This document shows positions 26,117-34,990 of a stretch of DNA of 64,000 nt, one piece after another (position 1 is the first letter of the stretch; each line of letters opens with the position of its first letter). The DNA comes from Halosimplex halobium (lineage in GTDB: Archaea > Halobacteriota > Halobacteria > Halobacteriales > Haloarculaceae). Location of the stretch: contig NZ_JBLKNX010000003.1 of NCBI RefSeq assembly GCF_051414055.1, forward strand, positions 1 to 64,000, written 5' to 3'. Under the pieces are notes generated by a model. It saw only the letters and a program-made list of their open reading frames with translations, had not been told where the DNA came from and searched no databases. Both the position numbers and the translations under genes were made by a program.

Positions 26117-28363
26117 ATGACCGACGCCGACCCCACCGCCCGCAACCGCCTCGACGAGGAGGAGAGCCCGTACCTCCGCCAGCACGCCGACAACCCCGTC
26201 AACTGGCAGCCCTGGGACGAGGCGGCCCTGGCGGCCGCCGAGGAACAGGACAAACCCATCTTCCTCTCCATCGGCTACGCCGCCTGCCACTGGTGTCACG
26301 TCATGGAGGAGGAGAGCTTCGAGGACGAGCAAATCGCCGAACTGCTCAACGAGCAGTTCGTCCCGATCAAGGTCGACCGCGAGGAGCGGCCGGACATCGA
26401 CTCGGTGTACATGAGCATCTGCCAGCAGGTCAGCGGCCGCGGCGGCTGGCCGCTCAACGCCTGGCTCACGCCCGACGGCGACCCCTTCTACGTCGGCACG
26501 TACTTCCCGCCGGAGCCGAAGCGCGGCGCGCCGGGCTTCCGGCAACTGCTCGAAGACATCTCCGAGTCCTGGAACGACCCCGAGGACCGCGAGGAGATGG
26601 AGAGCCGGGCCCGCCAGTGGACCGAGGCCATCGAGGACGACCTTGAGTCGACGCCCGACCAGCCCGGCGAGGCGCCCGACGAGGGCGTGCTCGACACGGT
26701 CGCGAGCGCCGCGCTCCGGGGCGCCGACCGGGAGTTCGGCGGCTGGGGCCAGGGCCAGAAGTTCCCCCAGCCCGGCCGCCTGCGCGCCCTGATGCGCGCC
26801 CACCGCGCGGACGACCGGGACGCCTACCGCGAGGTCGTCGGGGAGACGCTGGACGCGATGGCCGACGGCGGCCTCTACGACCACGTCGGCGGCGGCTTCC
26901 ACCGCTACACCACCGACCGCGAGTGGGTCGTCCCCCACTTCGAGAAGATGCTGTACGACAACGCCGAACTCGCCCGCGTCTTCCTGACCGGCTACCAGTT
27001 CACCGGCCGCGAGCGCTACCGCGAGACCGCCAGCGAGACGCTCGAGTTCGTCGAGCGCGAACTCACCCACCCCGACGGCGGCTTCTACAGCACGCTCGAC
27101 GCCGAGAGCGTGGCCCCGACGGACGGGAGCGGCCACGACACGAGCGAAGACGGGAGCGGTGAGCGCGAAGAAGGCGCCTTCTACGTCTGGACGCCCGACG
27201 GGATCGAGGACGCGATCGCCGAGTACGGCCCCGACCAGGGGATCCCCGGCGAGCAGGCCGACCTCGCGGCCGATATCTTCCGCGAGCGCTACGGCGTGAC
27301 CCCGACCGGGAACTTCGAGGACGGGCGGACGGTCCTCACCCGGAGCGAGTCCGTCGAGTCGCTCGCGGACGACTACGGGCTCTCGACAGACGACGCCGAG
27401 GAACTGCTCGACTCGGCGAAGGCGGCCGTCTTCGCCGCTCGGGAAGAGCGCCCGCGCCCGCCCCGCGACGAGAAGGTGCTGGCGGGCTGGAACGGCCTGA
27501 TGGTCTCGGCGTTCGCCGAGGCGGCGCTGGTCGACGACGGCGAGGCGCGCAGCGCCTCGAACGGGTCGAGCGGACGGCGTCCGCGAGACGAGGCGTGGGC
27601 CGAGACAGCCGCCGACGCGCTCGATTTCGCCCGCGAACACCTGTGGGACGCCGACTCGGGGCGGCTCTCCCGGCGGTTCAAGGACGGCGACGTGGCGATC
27701 CGGGGGTACCTGGAGGACTACGCGTTCCTCGCGCGCGGCGCGTTCGACACCTACCAGGTGACCGGCGAGGTCGACCACCTCGCGTTCGCGCTGGAGCTGG
27801 CCCGGAGTATCGAGGCGGAGTTCTGGGACGACTCGGAGGGGACGCTGTATTTCACCCCGCAGAGCGGCGAGTCGCTGGTCGCCCGCCCGCAGGAACTGGC
27901 CGACCAGTCGACCCCCTCCAGCGCGGGCGTGGCCGCCGAGTTGCTACTCGCGCTGGACGCCTTCGTCGACCACGACCGCTTCGAGTCGGTCGCCGGCGGC
28001 GTGCTCGCCACGCACGGCAACAGGGTGGAGTCGAACCCCCAGCAGCACCCCTCGCTCGCGCTCGCCGCCGACACCTACCGTCGGGGCGCCCACGAACTCA
28101 CGCTCGCCGCGGAGTCGATGCCGGCGTCGTGGCGCGAGACACTCGCCGACACCTACGTCCCGCGGCGGGTGCTCGCGCCGCGACCGCCGACCGATGACGC
28201 GCTCGACGGGTGGCTCGACGCGCTCGGCCTCGCGGAGGCACCGCCGATCTGGGCGAGCCGCGAGGCGCGCGACGGCGAACCGACGGTGTACGCCTGCCGG
28301 TCGCGGGCCTGTTCGCCGCCGGCCCACGACCTCGACGAGGCGCTCGCGTGGTTCGAGGACTGA
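26117..28363 (+). CDS. YyaL-like thioredoxin-domain/glycosidase-fold protein (DUF255)
   Basis: This 748-residue cytoplasmic protein has an N-terminal thioredoxin-like DUF255 domain (about 10-170; SPYLRQHADNPVNW and CHWCHVM with C57 and C60) and a C-terminal (alpha/alpha)6-barrel like N-acylglucosamine 2-epimerases. The family (YyaL, human SPATA20) is widespread but its function is not known. A Gly/Ser/Arg insert near residues 475-492 (ARSASNGSSGRR) interrupts a conserved region and is coded by an unusual repetitive stretch at 27541-27595. It is followed by a convergent thioredoxin gene. Confidence 0.9.
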   Translation: MTDADPTARNRLDEEESPYLRQHADNPVNWQPWDEAALAAAEEQDKPIFLSIGYAACHWCHVMEEESFEDEQIAELLNEQFVPIKVDREERPDIDSVYMSICQQVSGRGGWPLNAWLTPDGDPFYVGTYFPPEPKRGAPGFRQLLEDISESWNDPEDREEMESRARQWTEAIEDDLESTPDQPGEAPDEGVLDTVASAALRGADREFGGWGQGQKFPQPGRLRALMRAHRADDRDAYREVVGETLDAMADGGLYDHVGGGFHRYTTDREWVVPHFEKMLYDNAELARVFLTGYQFTGRERYRETASETLEFVERELTHPDGGFYSTLDAESVAPTDGSGHDTSEDGSGEREEGAFYVWTPDGIEDAIAEYGPDQGIPGEQADLAADIFRERYGVTPTGNFEDGRTVLTRSESVESLADDYGLSTDDAEELLDSAKAAVFAAREERPRPPRDEKVLAGWNGLMVSAFAEAALVDDGEARSASNGSSGRRPRDEAWAETAADALDFAREHLWDADSGRLSRRFKDGDVAIRGYLEDYAFLARGAFDTYQVTGEVDHLAFALELARSIEAEFWDDSEGTLYFTPQSGESLVARPQELADQSTPSSAGVAAELLLALDAFVDHDRFESVAGGVLATHGNRVESNPQQHPSLALAADTYRRGAHELTLAAESMPASWRETLADTYVPRRVLAPRPPTDDALDGWLDALGLAEAPPIWASREARDGEPTVYACRSRACSPPAHDLDEALAWFED

Positions 28364-28457
28364 CGAGGCGGGTCGAGGACTGACCGGGAAAAACGAGGGC
28401 TGGCGGGGAGAAGGATGCGCGAGCGGAGAACCGGCGGGACCGGTGGACCGACCGCGC

Positions 28458-28844
28458 TCAGGCGGTGGTCAGGTGGTCGAGTTCCCGGGCGAGGTAGACG
28501 GCGATGGGGACCGGTTCCTCCTCGACGAAGCGGGCGACCTCTTCGCCGTTCCGCTCCACGACGACCGTCGGGATGTACTCGATGTCGTACTCCTCGACCT
28601 TCGGGCCGACCTTCGTGCCGTCGTCCTCCTTCTCGACGGCGTACTCCTCGATCCGGCCGTCGGGGACGCCCGCGGCGTCGAGCGCCGCGCCGAAGTCCGG
28701 TAGCTGCGAGCGGCAGTCGATACACCAGTCGCCCCCCCAGACCTTGTAGGTGAGTTCGTCGCCCAGCGCCGCGAGCACGTCCACCGTCTCGGCGTAGGCC
28801 TCCTCGGTCCACACCGGGTTCGGGTCCATGGTCTCCAGTGACAT
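28458..28844 (-). CDS. Thioredoxin-family protein
   Basis: This 128-residue thiol-disulfide protein has the active site WCIDC (C41, C44) and the cis-proline region YIPTVVV. The context WGGDWCIDCRSQLPDF and the C-terminal half differ from classical thioredoxin and match the haloarchaeal TlpA/Thioredoxin_9-like group. It likely works in the cytoplasm, since no signal is seen. It converges with the YyaL-like gene, itself carrying a thioredoxin fold, but co-transcription is impossible in this orientation. Confidence 0.85.
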   Translation of the reverse strand: MSLETMDPNPVWTEEAYAETVDVLAALGDELTYKVWGGDWCIDCRSQLPDFGAALDAAGVPDGRIEEYAVEKEDDGTKVGPKVEEYDIEYIPTVVVERNGEEVARFVEEEPVPIAVYLARELDHLTTA

Positions 28845-28927
28845 ACCACTCCCTTGCGCACGGGGTGGCTTAACGACAGCGCTCCGTTCACGCGCGGTGC
28901 GCTCGTCTCAGCGCCGCCACCCGCCGG

Positions 28928-29365
28928 TCAGTCCGCCGACTCGGTCGCCCGCTCGCGGAGTTCGTCGTCGAGGATCCGCCGGTGACAGCGTTTGTCGTCG
29001 CCCTCGAAGCAGACGAGCGCGACTGACTCCCCGTCGGCGACCCGTGCGGCCAGTCCCGAGAGCGCCTCGTCGGCCGCCCCGCCCGCGAGGTGCTCGCGGT
29101 ACTGCGCCTCGAAGTCGACCTCGCCCCAGGCGGCGTTGTGGGCCTCCTCGTCGCACAGCCCCTGGCGCCGGAAGTCCTCCTGGCGCTCCTTCGTCTCCGA
29201 GAGCAGCGACTCGGGCGGCCCGAGTTCGGGCCGGTTCTCGTCGACCAGGGCCGAGAACCACCCCGTCGGCCGGCGGACGACGCCGACGAGTGTCGCCCCC
29301 TCCGGCAGGTCGGCGATGTCGTGCTGGAGCGCGGCCGCGTAGGTCTCCGCGACGGTTCCGGACAC
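28928..29365 (-). CDS. DUF488 family protein
   Basis: This 145-residue protein belongs to DUF488, whose hallmark is the C-terminal string VALVCFEGDDKRCHRRIL, with a conserved Cys and the Cys-His pair that may bind metal or nucleotide. The N-terminal half is more variable than usual, and the family function is unknown. It is transcribed in the same direction as the thioredoxin gene with an 83-base gap, so the two could share a transcript. Confidence 0.82.
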   Translation of the reverse strand: MSGTVAETYAAALQHDIADLPEGATLVGVVRRPTGWFSALVDENRPELGPPESLLSETKERQEDFRRQGLCDEEAHNAAWGEVDFEAQYREHLAGGAADEALSGLAARVADGESVALVCFEGDDKRCHRRILDDELRERATESAD

Positions 29366-29465
29366 ACCCGTCGGTACGGGGGAGTCCGCGGAAAAAGTTG
29401 CGCCGGTCGGGGTCGACAGGGGGACGGTACTGTGTGGGCGGTCACGGAGCCGCGGGGCGGAGCGG

Positions 29466-30590
29466 TTAGCTATCGTCGCCGGTGAACTGTCCGCTCTCGT
29501 CGCGCTCCTGCTCCTGTGCGGAGTGTTTACCGCCGCGGCGCCGGGCCTCCTGTGTCAGCCCCCGGGTGTTGCCCTGGCCGCCGCTCTGGCCGCTGGCCCG
29601 GTCGTCGTTGCTCCCACCGCTCTGCTGGTGCTGGCGGCTCTGTTGCTGGTGGCTCTGCTGGCCCTGCTGTCGACTCTGCTGATGCTGCTGTCGCTGCTGG
29701 TGCTGTTGCTGGCCCTGGTGGCCGGCGAACTGGCCCTGCTGGTCTCGCTGCTGGGAGTGTGCGGAGTGCTGGCCGCCGATCGAGCGGCCCTGCTGGCCGC
29801 CGAATTGCTGGCCGCCGATCGAGCGGCCCTGCTGGCCGCCGAATTGCTGGCCGCCCTGCTGATGGCGGCCCTGCTGCTGGTGCTGCTGGCGACCCTGTTG
29901 CTGGTGACCTTGCTGCTGACGACCCTGGTGCTGATGACCTTGCTGGCCCCCGAACTGCTGACCGCCCTGCTGGCGACCCTGTTGCTGGCCGCCCTGCTGC
30001 TGGTACTGCTGACGGCTCTGCTGCTGGTGGCCGCCCTGCTGCTGGTACTGCTGACGGCCCTGCTGCTGGTGGCCGCCCTGCGACGGCGACGTGAACTGCC
30101 CGGACTGGTCACGGGGCAGCTGCTGGGCGATCTGGCGGTGTTCCTGCCGGAACTGCTGGGAGTGGCGCTGGTCCTGGGCGCCCTGGTCGCCGCCGCGGCC
30201 CTGCTGGCCGGGGAAGCCGGCCTGCTGCCCGGCCGGCTGCTGGCTGGCAGGGATCTGACCCTGCTGCTGTCCTCGCTGGCCCTGCTGCTGGTGGCTCTGC
30301 TGTGGCTGCTGACCTTGCTGACGCTGCTGGGGCTGCTGGTATTGCTGTCCTCGCTGGCCCTGCTGCTGGTGGCTCTGCTGCTGGGTCGGCTGATGCTGCT
30401 GGGGCTGCTGGGGCTGCTGCCCCTGCTGGTGCTGTTGCTGGCCCTGGTGGCCGGCGAACTGCCCCTGCTGGTCGCGCTGGTGGGAGTGGGCCGAATGCTG
30501 GCCGCCGATCGAGCGGCCCTGTTGCCCGCCGAACTGCTGCTGGTTGTGCTGGCTCTGCTGTCGTCGGTTGTTGGGATTGTTGTGAGACAT
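29466..30590 (-). CDS. Glutamine-rich low-complexity protein with KGG-like motifs
   Basis: This 374-residue protein is built almost entirely of Gln, Gly, His, Arg and Ser. Four degenerate copies of a [GR][KQ]HS...RD-x-x-GQF motif are seen, at about 30-46, 142-167, 273-289 and 354-370; the last, GGKHSAQEQERDESGQFT, matches the KGG stress-induced motif of bacterial and haloarchaeal proteins. A module beginning QQFGGQQGRSIGG occurs at 18-30, 248-260 and 261-273, showing internal duplication. Asp and Glu are nearly absent until the C-terminus, very unlike the halophilic proteome. There is no signal or membrane segment. The reverse strand also has a long open frame, but only as a shadow. I infer a disordered, possibly condensate-forming, stress protein. 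Confidence 0.72.
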   Translation of the reverse strand: MSHNNPNNRRQQSQHNQQQFGGQQGRSIGGQHSAHSHQRDQQGQFAGHQGQQQHQQGQQPQQPQQHQPTQQQSHQQQGQRGQQYQQPQQRQQGQQPQQSHQQQGQRGQQQGQIPASQQPAGQQAGFPGQQGRGGDQGAQDQRHSQQFRQEHRQIAQQLPRDQSGQFTSPSQGGHQQQGRQQYQQQGGHQQQSRQQYQQQGGQQQGRQQGGQQFGGQQGHQHQGRQQQGHQQQGRQQHQQQGRHQQGGQQFGGQQGRSIGGQQFGGQQGRSIGGQHSAHSQQRDQQGQFAGHQGQQQHQQRQQHQQSRQQGQQSHQQQSRQHQQSGGSNDDRASGQSGGQGNTRGLTQEARRRGGKHSAQEQERDESGQFTGDDS

Positions 30591-30815
30591 GCTGGATCCG
30601 GATACCGCGGTGCTGTCACCGGTCGACGGTTTCCCCCGTCGAGCGGCTCACCCGAGCGTTGGAGTGGCCGGCGAAAGGCCGTTCGGCCTGCATAGGAAAC
30701 CCGGAAAATCGCGGCATACGGGCCCTGAAACGCCATCGCTACCGGCCGTCACCGACGACCGCACTCCCTGCCGCTGTCACGGGCCATTTAAGCGCTCGTG
30801 TCGTACGCGGGGCCA

Positions 30816-31721
30816 GTGAAAGAGAGCATCCTGGACACCATCGGGTCGCCGCTGGTCGCGGTCGACGCTCCCGATGGCGCGACGGTCGCGGCGAAGATCG
30901 AATCGTTCAACCCGGGCGGGTCGGCCAAGGACCGGCCCGCGAAGGGGATGGTCGAGGCCGCCGAGCGCGACGGGACGCTCACCGAGGGCGACGCCATCGT
31001 GGAGCCGACCAGCGGCAACACCGGCATCGGGCTGGCCATGGTGGGCGCGGCGAAGGGCTACGACGTGACGCTCGTCATGCCCGCTTCGAAGTCCCCCGAG
31101 CGCCGGGAGATCATGCGCGCCTACGGCGCCGAGATCGAACTCGTCGACGGCGACATCTCCGACGCCAAGGACCGGGCCGACGAACTCGAACGCGAGGCGG
31201 GCCACGTCCAGCTCCGACAGTTCGACAACCCCGCCAACCCCGAGGCCCACTACCGGACCACCGGCCCCGAGATCCTCGACCAGCTCGACGGCCGCGAGCC
31301 CGACGCCTTCGTCGCCGGCGTCGGTACCGGCGGGACGATCTCCGGGATCGGCCGCCGCCTGCGCGAGGAGTTCCCCGACCTGGAGATCGTCGCGGTCGAG
31401 CCGGCGAGCAACGCCGTCCTCTCGACCGGCGAACCCGGCGAGGACGACTTCCAGGGGATGGGACCCGGCTTCGTCAGCGACAACCTCGACCGCGAGTTGC
31501 TCGACGACGTGGAGACGGTCGAACTCGACGCCGCCGAGGCTGAGTGTCGCCGTCTCGCCCGCGAGGAGGGCATCTTCGTCGGCCAGTCCTCCGGCGGGAC
31601 GAACCTCGTCGCCAGGCGCGTGGCCGAGCGGCTGGTCGACGAAGGCGTCGTGGATCCCCTCGTGGTCACCGTCTACTGGGACAGCGGCGAGCGATACATG
31701 TCGACCGGGATGTTCGATTAG
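30816..31721 (+). CDS. PLP-dependent cysteine synthase
   Basis: This 301-residue enzyme of the CysK/CBS family makes cysteine from O-acetylserine (or O-phosphoserine) and sulfide. The PLP lysine is in NPGGSAKDRP, the substrate loop is EPTSGNTGIGLAM, and GVGTGGTISGIGR is the phosphate-binding loop. The GTG at 30816 is chosen because a TTTAA box at 30787-30791 places the transcript start close to it and because homologues begin with KESILDTIGSP. A GTG at 30798 would add six residues. The gene diverges from the Gln-rich protein gene. Confidence 0.9.
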   Translation: MKESILDTIGSPLVAVDAPDGATVAAKIESFNPGGSAKDRPAKGMVEAAERDGTLTEGDAIVEPTSGNTGIGLAMVGAAKGYDVTLVMPASKSPERREIMRAYGAEIELVDGDISDAKDRADELEREAGHVQLRQFDNPANPEAHYRTTGPEILDQLDGREPDAFVAGVGTGGTISGIGRRLREEFPDLEIVAVEPASNAVLSTGEPGEDDFQGMGPGFVSDNLDRELLDDVETVELDAAEAECRRLAREEGIFVGQSSGGTNLVARRVAERLVDEGVVDPLVVTVYWDSGERYMSTGMFD

Positions 31722-32447
31722 TCAGTTCTTCTCCGTTTCCTCGGAGTCAGGTCGCGCGTCCTCGAACGCCCGTAGATCGCCGTTGACCCGCCTGGTTGCC
31801 TGTCGGTGCATGAACCGCCCGAGCAGGGCGGCCAGACCGGCGACGAGCAGGGCGACCGCCGTGACGGTCGCGACCGACACCGAGAGCTCGCCCGCGGCGA
31901 GGCCGTTCCCGCCGAACCGGAGGCCGACCGGGATCAGCGCGGCCCCGGCGGCGATCAGGTAGCAGCTCCGCGCGAACGCCTCGGCCGGGACGCGGGCGCG
32001 GGCGAGGTACGCGCCCGGCAGGAGCCAGCACCCGAGGAAGACGAGCGCCGCGTTCCATATCGACAGCGGGCGGACCGTGTTCGCGAGGAAGAGCCCCAGC
32101 GGCGCGAGCGGGAGCGCGACCGCCAGACCCGCGACGACCATGACCCGTCCCGACGCGCGGCGCTCGCCGCCCTCGACGGACAGGAGTTCCGCGGGGTCCC
32201 CGTCGAACCGGTCGTCCAGGTCCGAGAGGGCGACCGCCTCGCCGTCCTCGCCGATCGGGGTTGCACACCGGGGGCAGAAGCGCGCGTCGGCCGGCAGCGG
32301 GTCGCCACACTCCGGACAGGGGAACTCCCCGGCTCCGTCCGCGGTGGAGGTGTCCTCGGCGTCCGCGGCGGGGTCCTCCGGGTCGTCCCCCGTAGCGGCG
32401 TCCTCGACGCCGTCGCCCGCGCCGTCGGGGTCCCCTGGGTCGGTCAT
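31722..32447 (-). CDS. Zinc-ribbon membrane protein, unknown function
   Basis: This 241-residue protein has an acidic disordered N-terminus (about 45 residues), a zinc ribbon with CPECG and CPRCA (two Cys pairs about 18 apart), a second acidic linker and four or five membrane helices from about residue 100. Such haloarchaeal zinc-ribbon membrane proteins have no assigned role. The ATG at 32447 is preferred to one nine codons upstream because the acidic domain begins there. Its stop abuts that of the cysteine synthase in a tail-to-tail pair. Confidence 0.78.
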   Translation of the reverse strand: MTDPGDPDGAGDGVEDAATGDDPEDPAADAEDTSTADGAGEFPCPECGDPLPADARFCPRCATPIGEDGEAVALSDLDDRFDGDPAELLSVEGGERRASGRVMVVAGLAVALPLAPLGLFLANTVRPLSIWNAALVFLGCWLLPGAYLARARVPAEAFARSCYLIAAGAALIPVGLRFGGNGLAAGELSVSVATVTAVALLVAGLAALLGRFMHRQATRRVNGDLRAFEDARPDSEETEKN

Positions 32448-32569
32448 GGCGTCGGCTACGCGCTCGCCCGTCAAGAATCCCGTTCACCGTCGCCCGAGCC
32501 ACGACCGAGTCGCACCTACCGGGGAGCGGACGAGAAACGACTTTACCGGCGGGGAGCCACCCACCGGGC

Positions 32570-34321
32570 ATGCGACTGGAGGACTACTGGGGTATCGGGC
32601 CGAAGACCCGGGACCTGCTGGCCGACGAACTGGGCGTCGAGCGGGCGGTCGAGGCCATCGAGACGGCCGACACCCGCGCGCTGGTCGCGGCCGGGCTCTC
32701 GCAGGGGCGGGCGACGCGCATCCTCCGGCGGGCGCAGGGCGGCGAGGCGATGGACGTGCTCGCCACGCGGGACACCCGCGAGGTGTACAAGGAGATCCTC
32801 GACCTCGCCGGCGAGTACGCGCTGACCGAGGACGCCGCCAGCCGGATCCGCATCCTCACGCCGCTGGGCTCCCGCGAGGAGATGGCAGAGCGCATCGACC
32901 GCGTCCTCGAAGCCCGCGCGGCCTGGACCGCACTCGACGACGAGACTCGCCAGGCCGTCGAGGACGCCTTCGCCGCGGGCGACGAGGGCGGGGAACTCGC
33001 TGCGGTCCGGACCGCGCTCGCGCTCTCGGCGGCCGGCGTCTCCGAGGGCGTCTTCGAACCGATCGCCGAGCTGGACGACGAGACGCTGGACGACGCCGCG
33101 GCCGCGCTCGCCGGGCTGCAGGGCGGCGACGACCGCATCGGCGAGGGGGCCGACGACCGGCTGGACTCGCTGCGGGCGACGCTCGCGAGCGTCGAGGACA
33201 TGGCGGCCACCCCCCAGGGCGTCGCCGAGGAGGTCCAGTCCGGGGCGCGGGGCGCCGACGACTTCCGCGAGACGCTCGTACGCCACGTGACGAGCGAGAC
33301 GGACGTGGACGTGGCCAGGGTCCGCGAGGCGATGCCCGGCGAGGCCACCGACGCCGGCGACTTCGTGGCCGAGACGCTGCGGGCGCTCGCGGGCGACCTG
33401 CGGACCGCCGTCGAGCAACGGGAGGCCGAGGTGGCCGACCGGCTGGAGGAGACGCTCGAATCGGCCCGCGAGGAGATCGACGCCGCCGTCACCGCCGTCG
33501 ACGACGTGGCGCTGTACGTCTCGCTCGCGCGATTCGCCGACGAGTTCGACCTCCAGCGGCCCACGTTCGTCGACCGCGAGACGGTCGCCGTCGAGAACGC
33601 TCGGAACCTCTCGCTGGTCGCGGGCGGGGCCTCGGTCCAGCCGGTCACCTACGCCGTCGGCGACCACGACCTCGACGTGGCGGCGGCGTCGGCCCCGCCG
33701 CGTGACCACCGCGTCGCGGTCCTGACAGGGGCCAACAGCGGCGGGAAGACGACCCTGCTGGAGACGCTCTGTCAGGTCCAGTTGCTCGCCCAGATGGGGC
33801 TGCCGGTCCCCGCCGACAGCGCCGAGGTCGGCGTGGTCGATACCGTCGTCTTCCACCGCCGCCACGCCAGCTTCAACGCGGGCGTCCTGGAGTCGACGCT
33901 GCGCTCGGTCGTGCCGCCGCTGACCGACGAGGGCCGGACGCTGATGCTCGTCGACGAGTTCGAGGCGATCACCGAACCGGGCAGCGCCGCGGACCTGCTC
34001 CACGGGCTCGTCCGCCTGAGCGTCGACCGCGGCGCGCTGGGCGTGTTCGTCACCCACCTCGCCGACGACCTGGAACCGCTGCCGCCGGAGGCCCGCGTCG
34101 ACGGCATCTTCGCGGAGGGGCTGACCCCGGACCTGGACCTGGAGGTCGACTACCAGCCCCGCTTCGAGACGGTCGGTCGCTCGACCCCGGAGTTCATCGT
34201 CTCCCGGCTGGTCGCCAACGCCGGCGACCGGGGCGAGCGGGCGGGCTTCGAGACGCTCGCCGAAGCCGTAGGGGAAGAGGCCGTCCAGCGGACCCTCTCG
34301 GACGCCCGCTGGTCGCCCTGA
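32570..34321 (+). CDS. MutS2/MutS5-like ATPase with N-terminal helix-hairpin-helix
   Basis: This 583-residue protein has a helix-hairpin-helix module at about 1-60 (DYWGIGPKTRDLL and AGLSQGRATRIL), a coiled-coil/core region, and a C-terminal MutS-type ATPase with Walker A GANSGGKT at 387-394 (K393), the Walker B-like MLVDEFEAITEPGSA and the VFVTHLADDL switch. It lacks the mismatch-recognition domain of MutS1 and the Smr nuclease of bacterial MutS2. Haloarchaeal relatives are called MutS2 or MutS5-like. A role in recombination control or branched-DNA handling is likely; mismatch repair is not supported. Confidence 0.85.
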   Translation: MRLEDYWGIGPKTRDLLADELGVERAVEAIETADTRALVAAGLSQGRATRILRRAQGGEAMDVLATRDTREVYKEILDLAGEYALTEDAASRIRILTPLGSREEMAERIDRVLEARAAWTALDDETRQAVEDAFAAGDEGGELAAVRTALALSAAGVSEGVFEPIAELDDETLDDAAAALAGLQGGDDRIGEGADDRLDSLRATLASVEDMAATPQGVAEEVQSGARGADDFRETLVRHVTSETDVDVARVREAMPGEATDAGDFVAETLRALAGDLRTAVEQREAEVADRLEETLESAREEIDAAVTAVDDVALYVSLARFADEFDLQRPTFVDRETVAVENARNLSLVAGGASVQPVTYAVGDHDLDVAAASAPPRDHRVAVLTGANSGGKTTLLETLCQVQLLAQMGLPVPADSAEVGVVDTVVFHRRHASFNAGVLESTLRSVVPPLTDEGRTLMLVDEFEAITEPGSAADLLHGLVRLSVDRGALGVFVTHLADDLEPLPPEARVDGIFAEGLTPDLDLEVDYQPRFETVGRSTPEFIVSRLVANAGDRGERAGFETLAEAVGEEAVQRTLSDARWSP

Positions 34322-34328
34322 GCCGTTC

Positions 34329-34496
34329 TCAGACCGCCGTCGTCGGCAGTAGTTCGCCGTCCGACGGGTCGTCCTCGGACTGCGTCCCGTCCTCCGATTC
34401 GTCGGCTTCGCTCTCGCCGATCGCCTCGCCGTCCGCCGAGCGGTGTCGCGACTCGTCGTCCCGCGACGCGTACTCCGGCGCGATGATGCACAACAT
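34329..34496 (-). CDS. Small acidic ORF downstream of a tRNA-like leader
   Basis: This 55-codon open frame encodes a protein whose last 40 residues are mostly Asp, Glu, Ser and Gly, as expected for a halophile, while the start is MLCIIAPEYASRDDESR. It begins 13 bases after a tRNA-like structure at 34510-34578 and has GGTGAG just before the start. I do not recognise a family. It may be the last gene of a minus-strand unit with 34631-34939 and 35296-35463. Confidence 0.45.
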   Translation of the reverse strand: MLCIIAPEYASRDDESRHRSADGEAIGESEADESEDGTQSEDDPSDGELLPTTAV

Positions 34497-34509
34497 GGCT
34501 CTCACCAGA

Positions 34510-34578
34510 CTCCCCGGCGGGGATCGAACCCGCCGCTCCGGCCGTCTGCCGGCGTCACTCCGCTGTGACTGCGGGGAG
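34510..34578 (-). other. tRNA-like cloverleaf in the leader of a small ORF
   Basis: On the minus strand CTCCCCG (34572-34578) pairs with CGGGGAG (34510-34516). Inside are GTCAC/GTGAC (loop AGCGGA), CCGGC/GCCGG (loop AGACG), and a T-arm-like hairpin GCGGG-TTCGATC-CCCGC (34517-34533). The plan is a cloverleaf of 69 nt, but the base before the D-arm is not U8 and there is no U33, so it is not a normal tRNA. Confidence 0.55.
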
Positions 34579-34630
34579 CGAAGGACCGGGGCGACCCCGC
34601 CGCGAGGTCGCCGTCGGTAGTTGCCGCCGT

Positions 34631-34939
34631 TCACGCCTCGGCCGCCTCGGCAACCTGGACGCTCGCTTCCATGATACCGAAGCCGTCTTCGAGGGTCTCC
34701 CGAACGGCGCCGGGGTCGACCTCGTGGTCGGGGAGGACGACCCAGACCGTGGCGGTGACGCGGATGTCAGTCGCGCGCGGCGTCACGTCGGTCACGCCGG
34801 TGACCTCGGCCGTCTCGACGCCCGCCGCGTCGGCGACGACCGTCCGGACGCCGCTCTCCAGGTCCGCCATCGTGTCCCGGGGGACCCACAGGTCGATCTC
34901 CGCCGTCGCTTCCACCTGGGTTGTGGCATGGACTGCCAT
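34631..34939 (-). CDS. Conserved-looking small protein, unknown function
   Basis: This 102-residue acidic protein of unrecognised family has an alternating pattern of beta-strand-like segments (ATTQVEATAEIDLWV, RVTATVWVVL) around a helix. A ferredoxin-like alpha/beta fold is plausible. Codon and amino-acid use are typically halophilic, supporting a real gene. It begins three bases after a stem-loop structure at 34942-34990. A reverse-strand frame covers the same DNA but has shadow composition. Confidence 0.65.
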   Translation of the reverse strand: MAVHATTQVEATAEIDLWVPRDTMADLESGVRTVVADAAGVETAEVTGVTDVTPRATDIRVTATVWVVLPDHEVDPGAVRETLEDGFGIMEASVQVAEAAEA

Positions 34940-34941
34940 AC

Positions 34942-34990
34942 GACGCCCGGCGCGAGTCGAACGCGCCGCCCGCTGCCTCCGAGGGGCGTC
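34942..34990 (-). other. T-arm-like structured leader before the 102-residue gene
   Basis: GACGCCC pairs with GGGCGTC (34942-34948 with 34984-34990, seven bp, no mismatch) and encloses a 6-bp hairpin GGCGCG/CGCGCC with loop TTCGACT on the minus strand. The end lies three bases from the ATG at 34939. The arrangement resembles that at 34510-34578, so the two leaders may be related. Confidence 0.55.

Noticed and set aside
29523..30695. Leu/Ala-rich open frame on the plus strand opposite the Gln-rich gene
   Set aside because: CAG-rich repeats read as CTG/GCC on the other strand, giving a Leu-rich shadow with no start region or signal.
34510..34578. Functional tRNA
   Set aside because: Anticodon-loop U33 and the U8 position are missing and the loop sizes are not canonical, so only a tRNA-like call is made.
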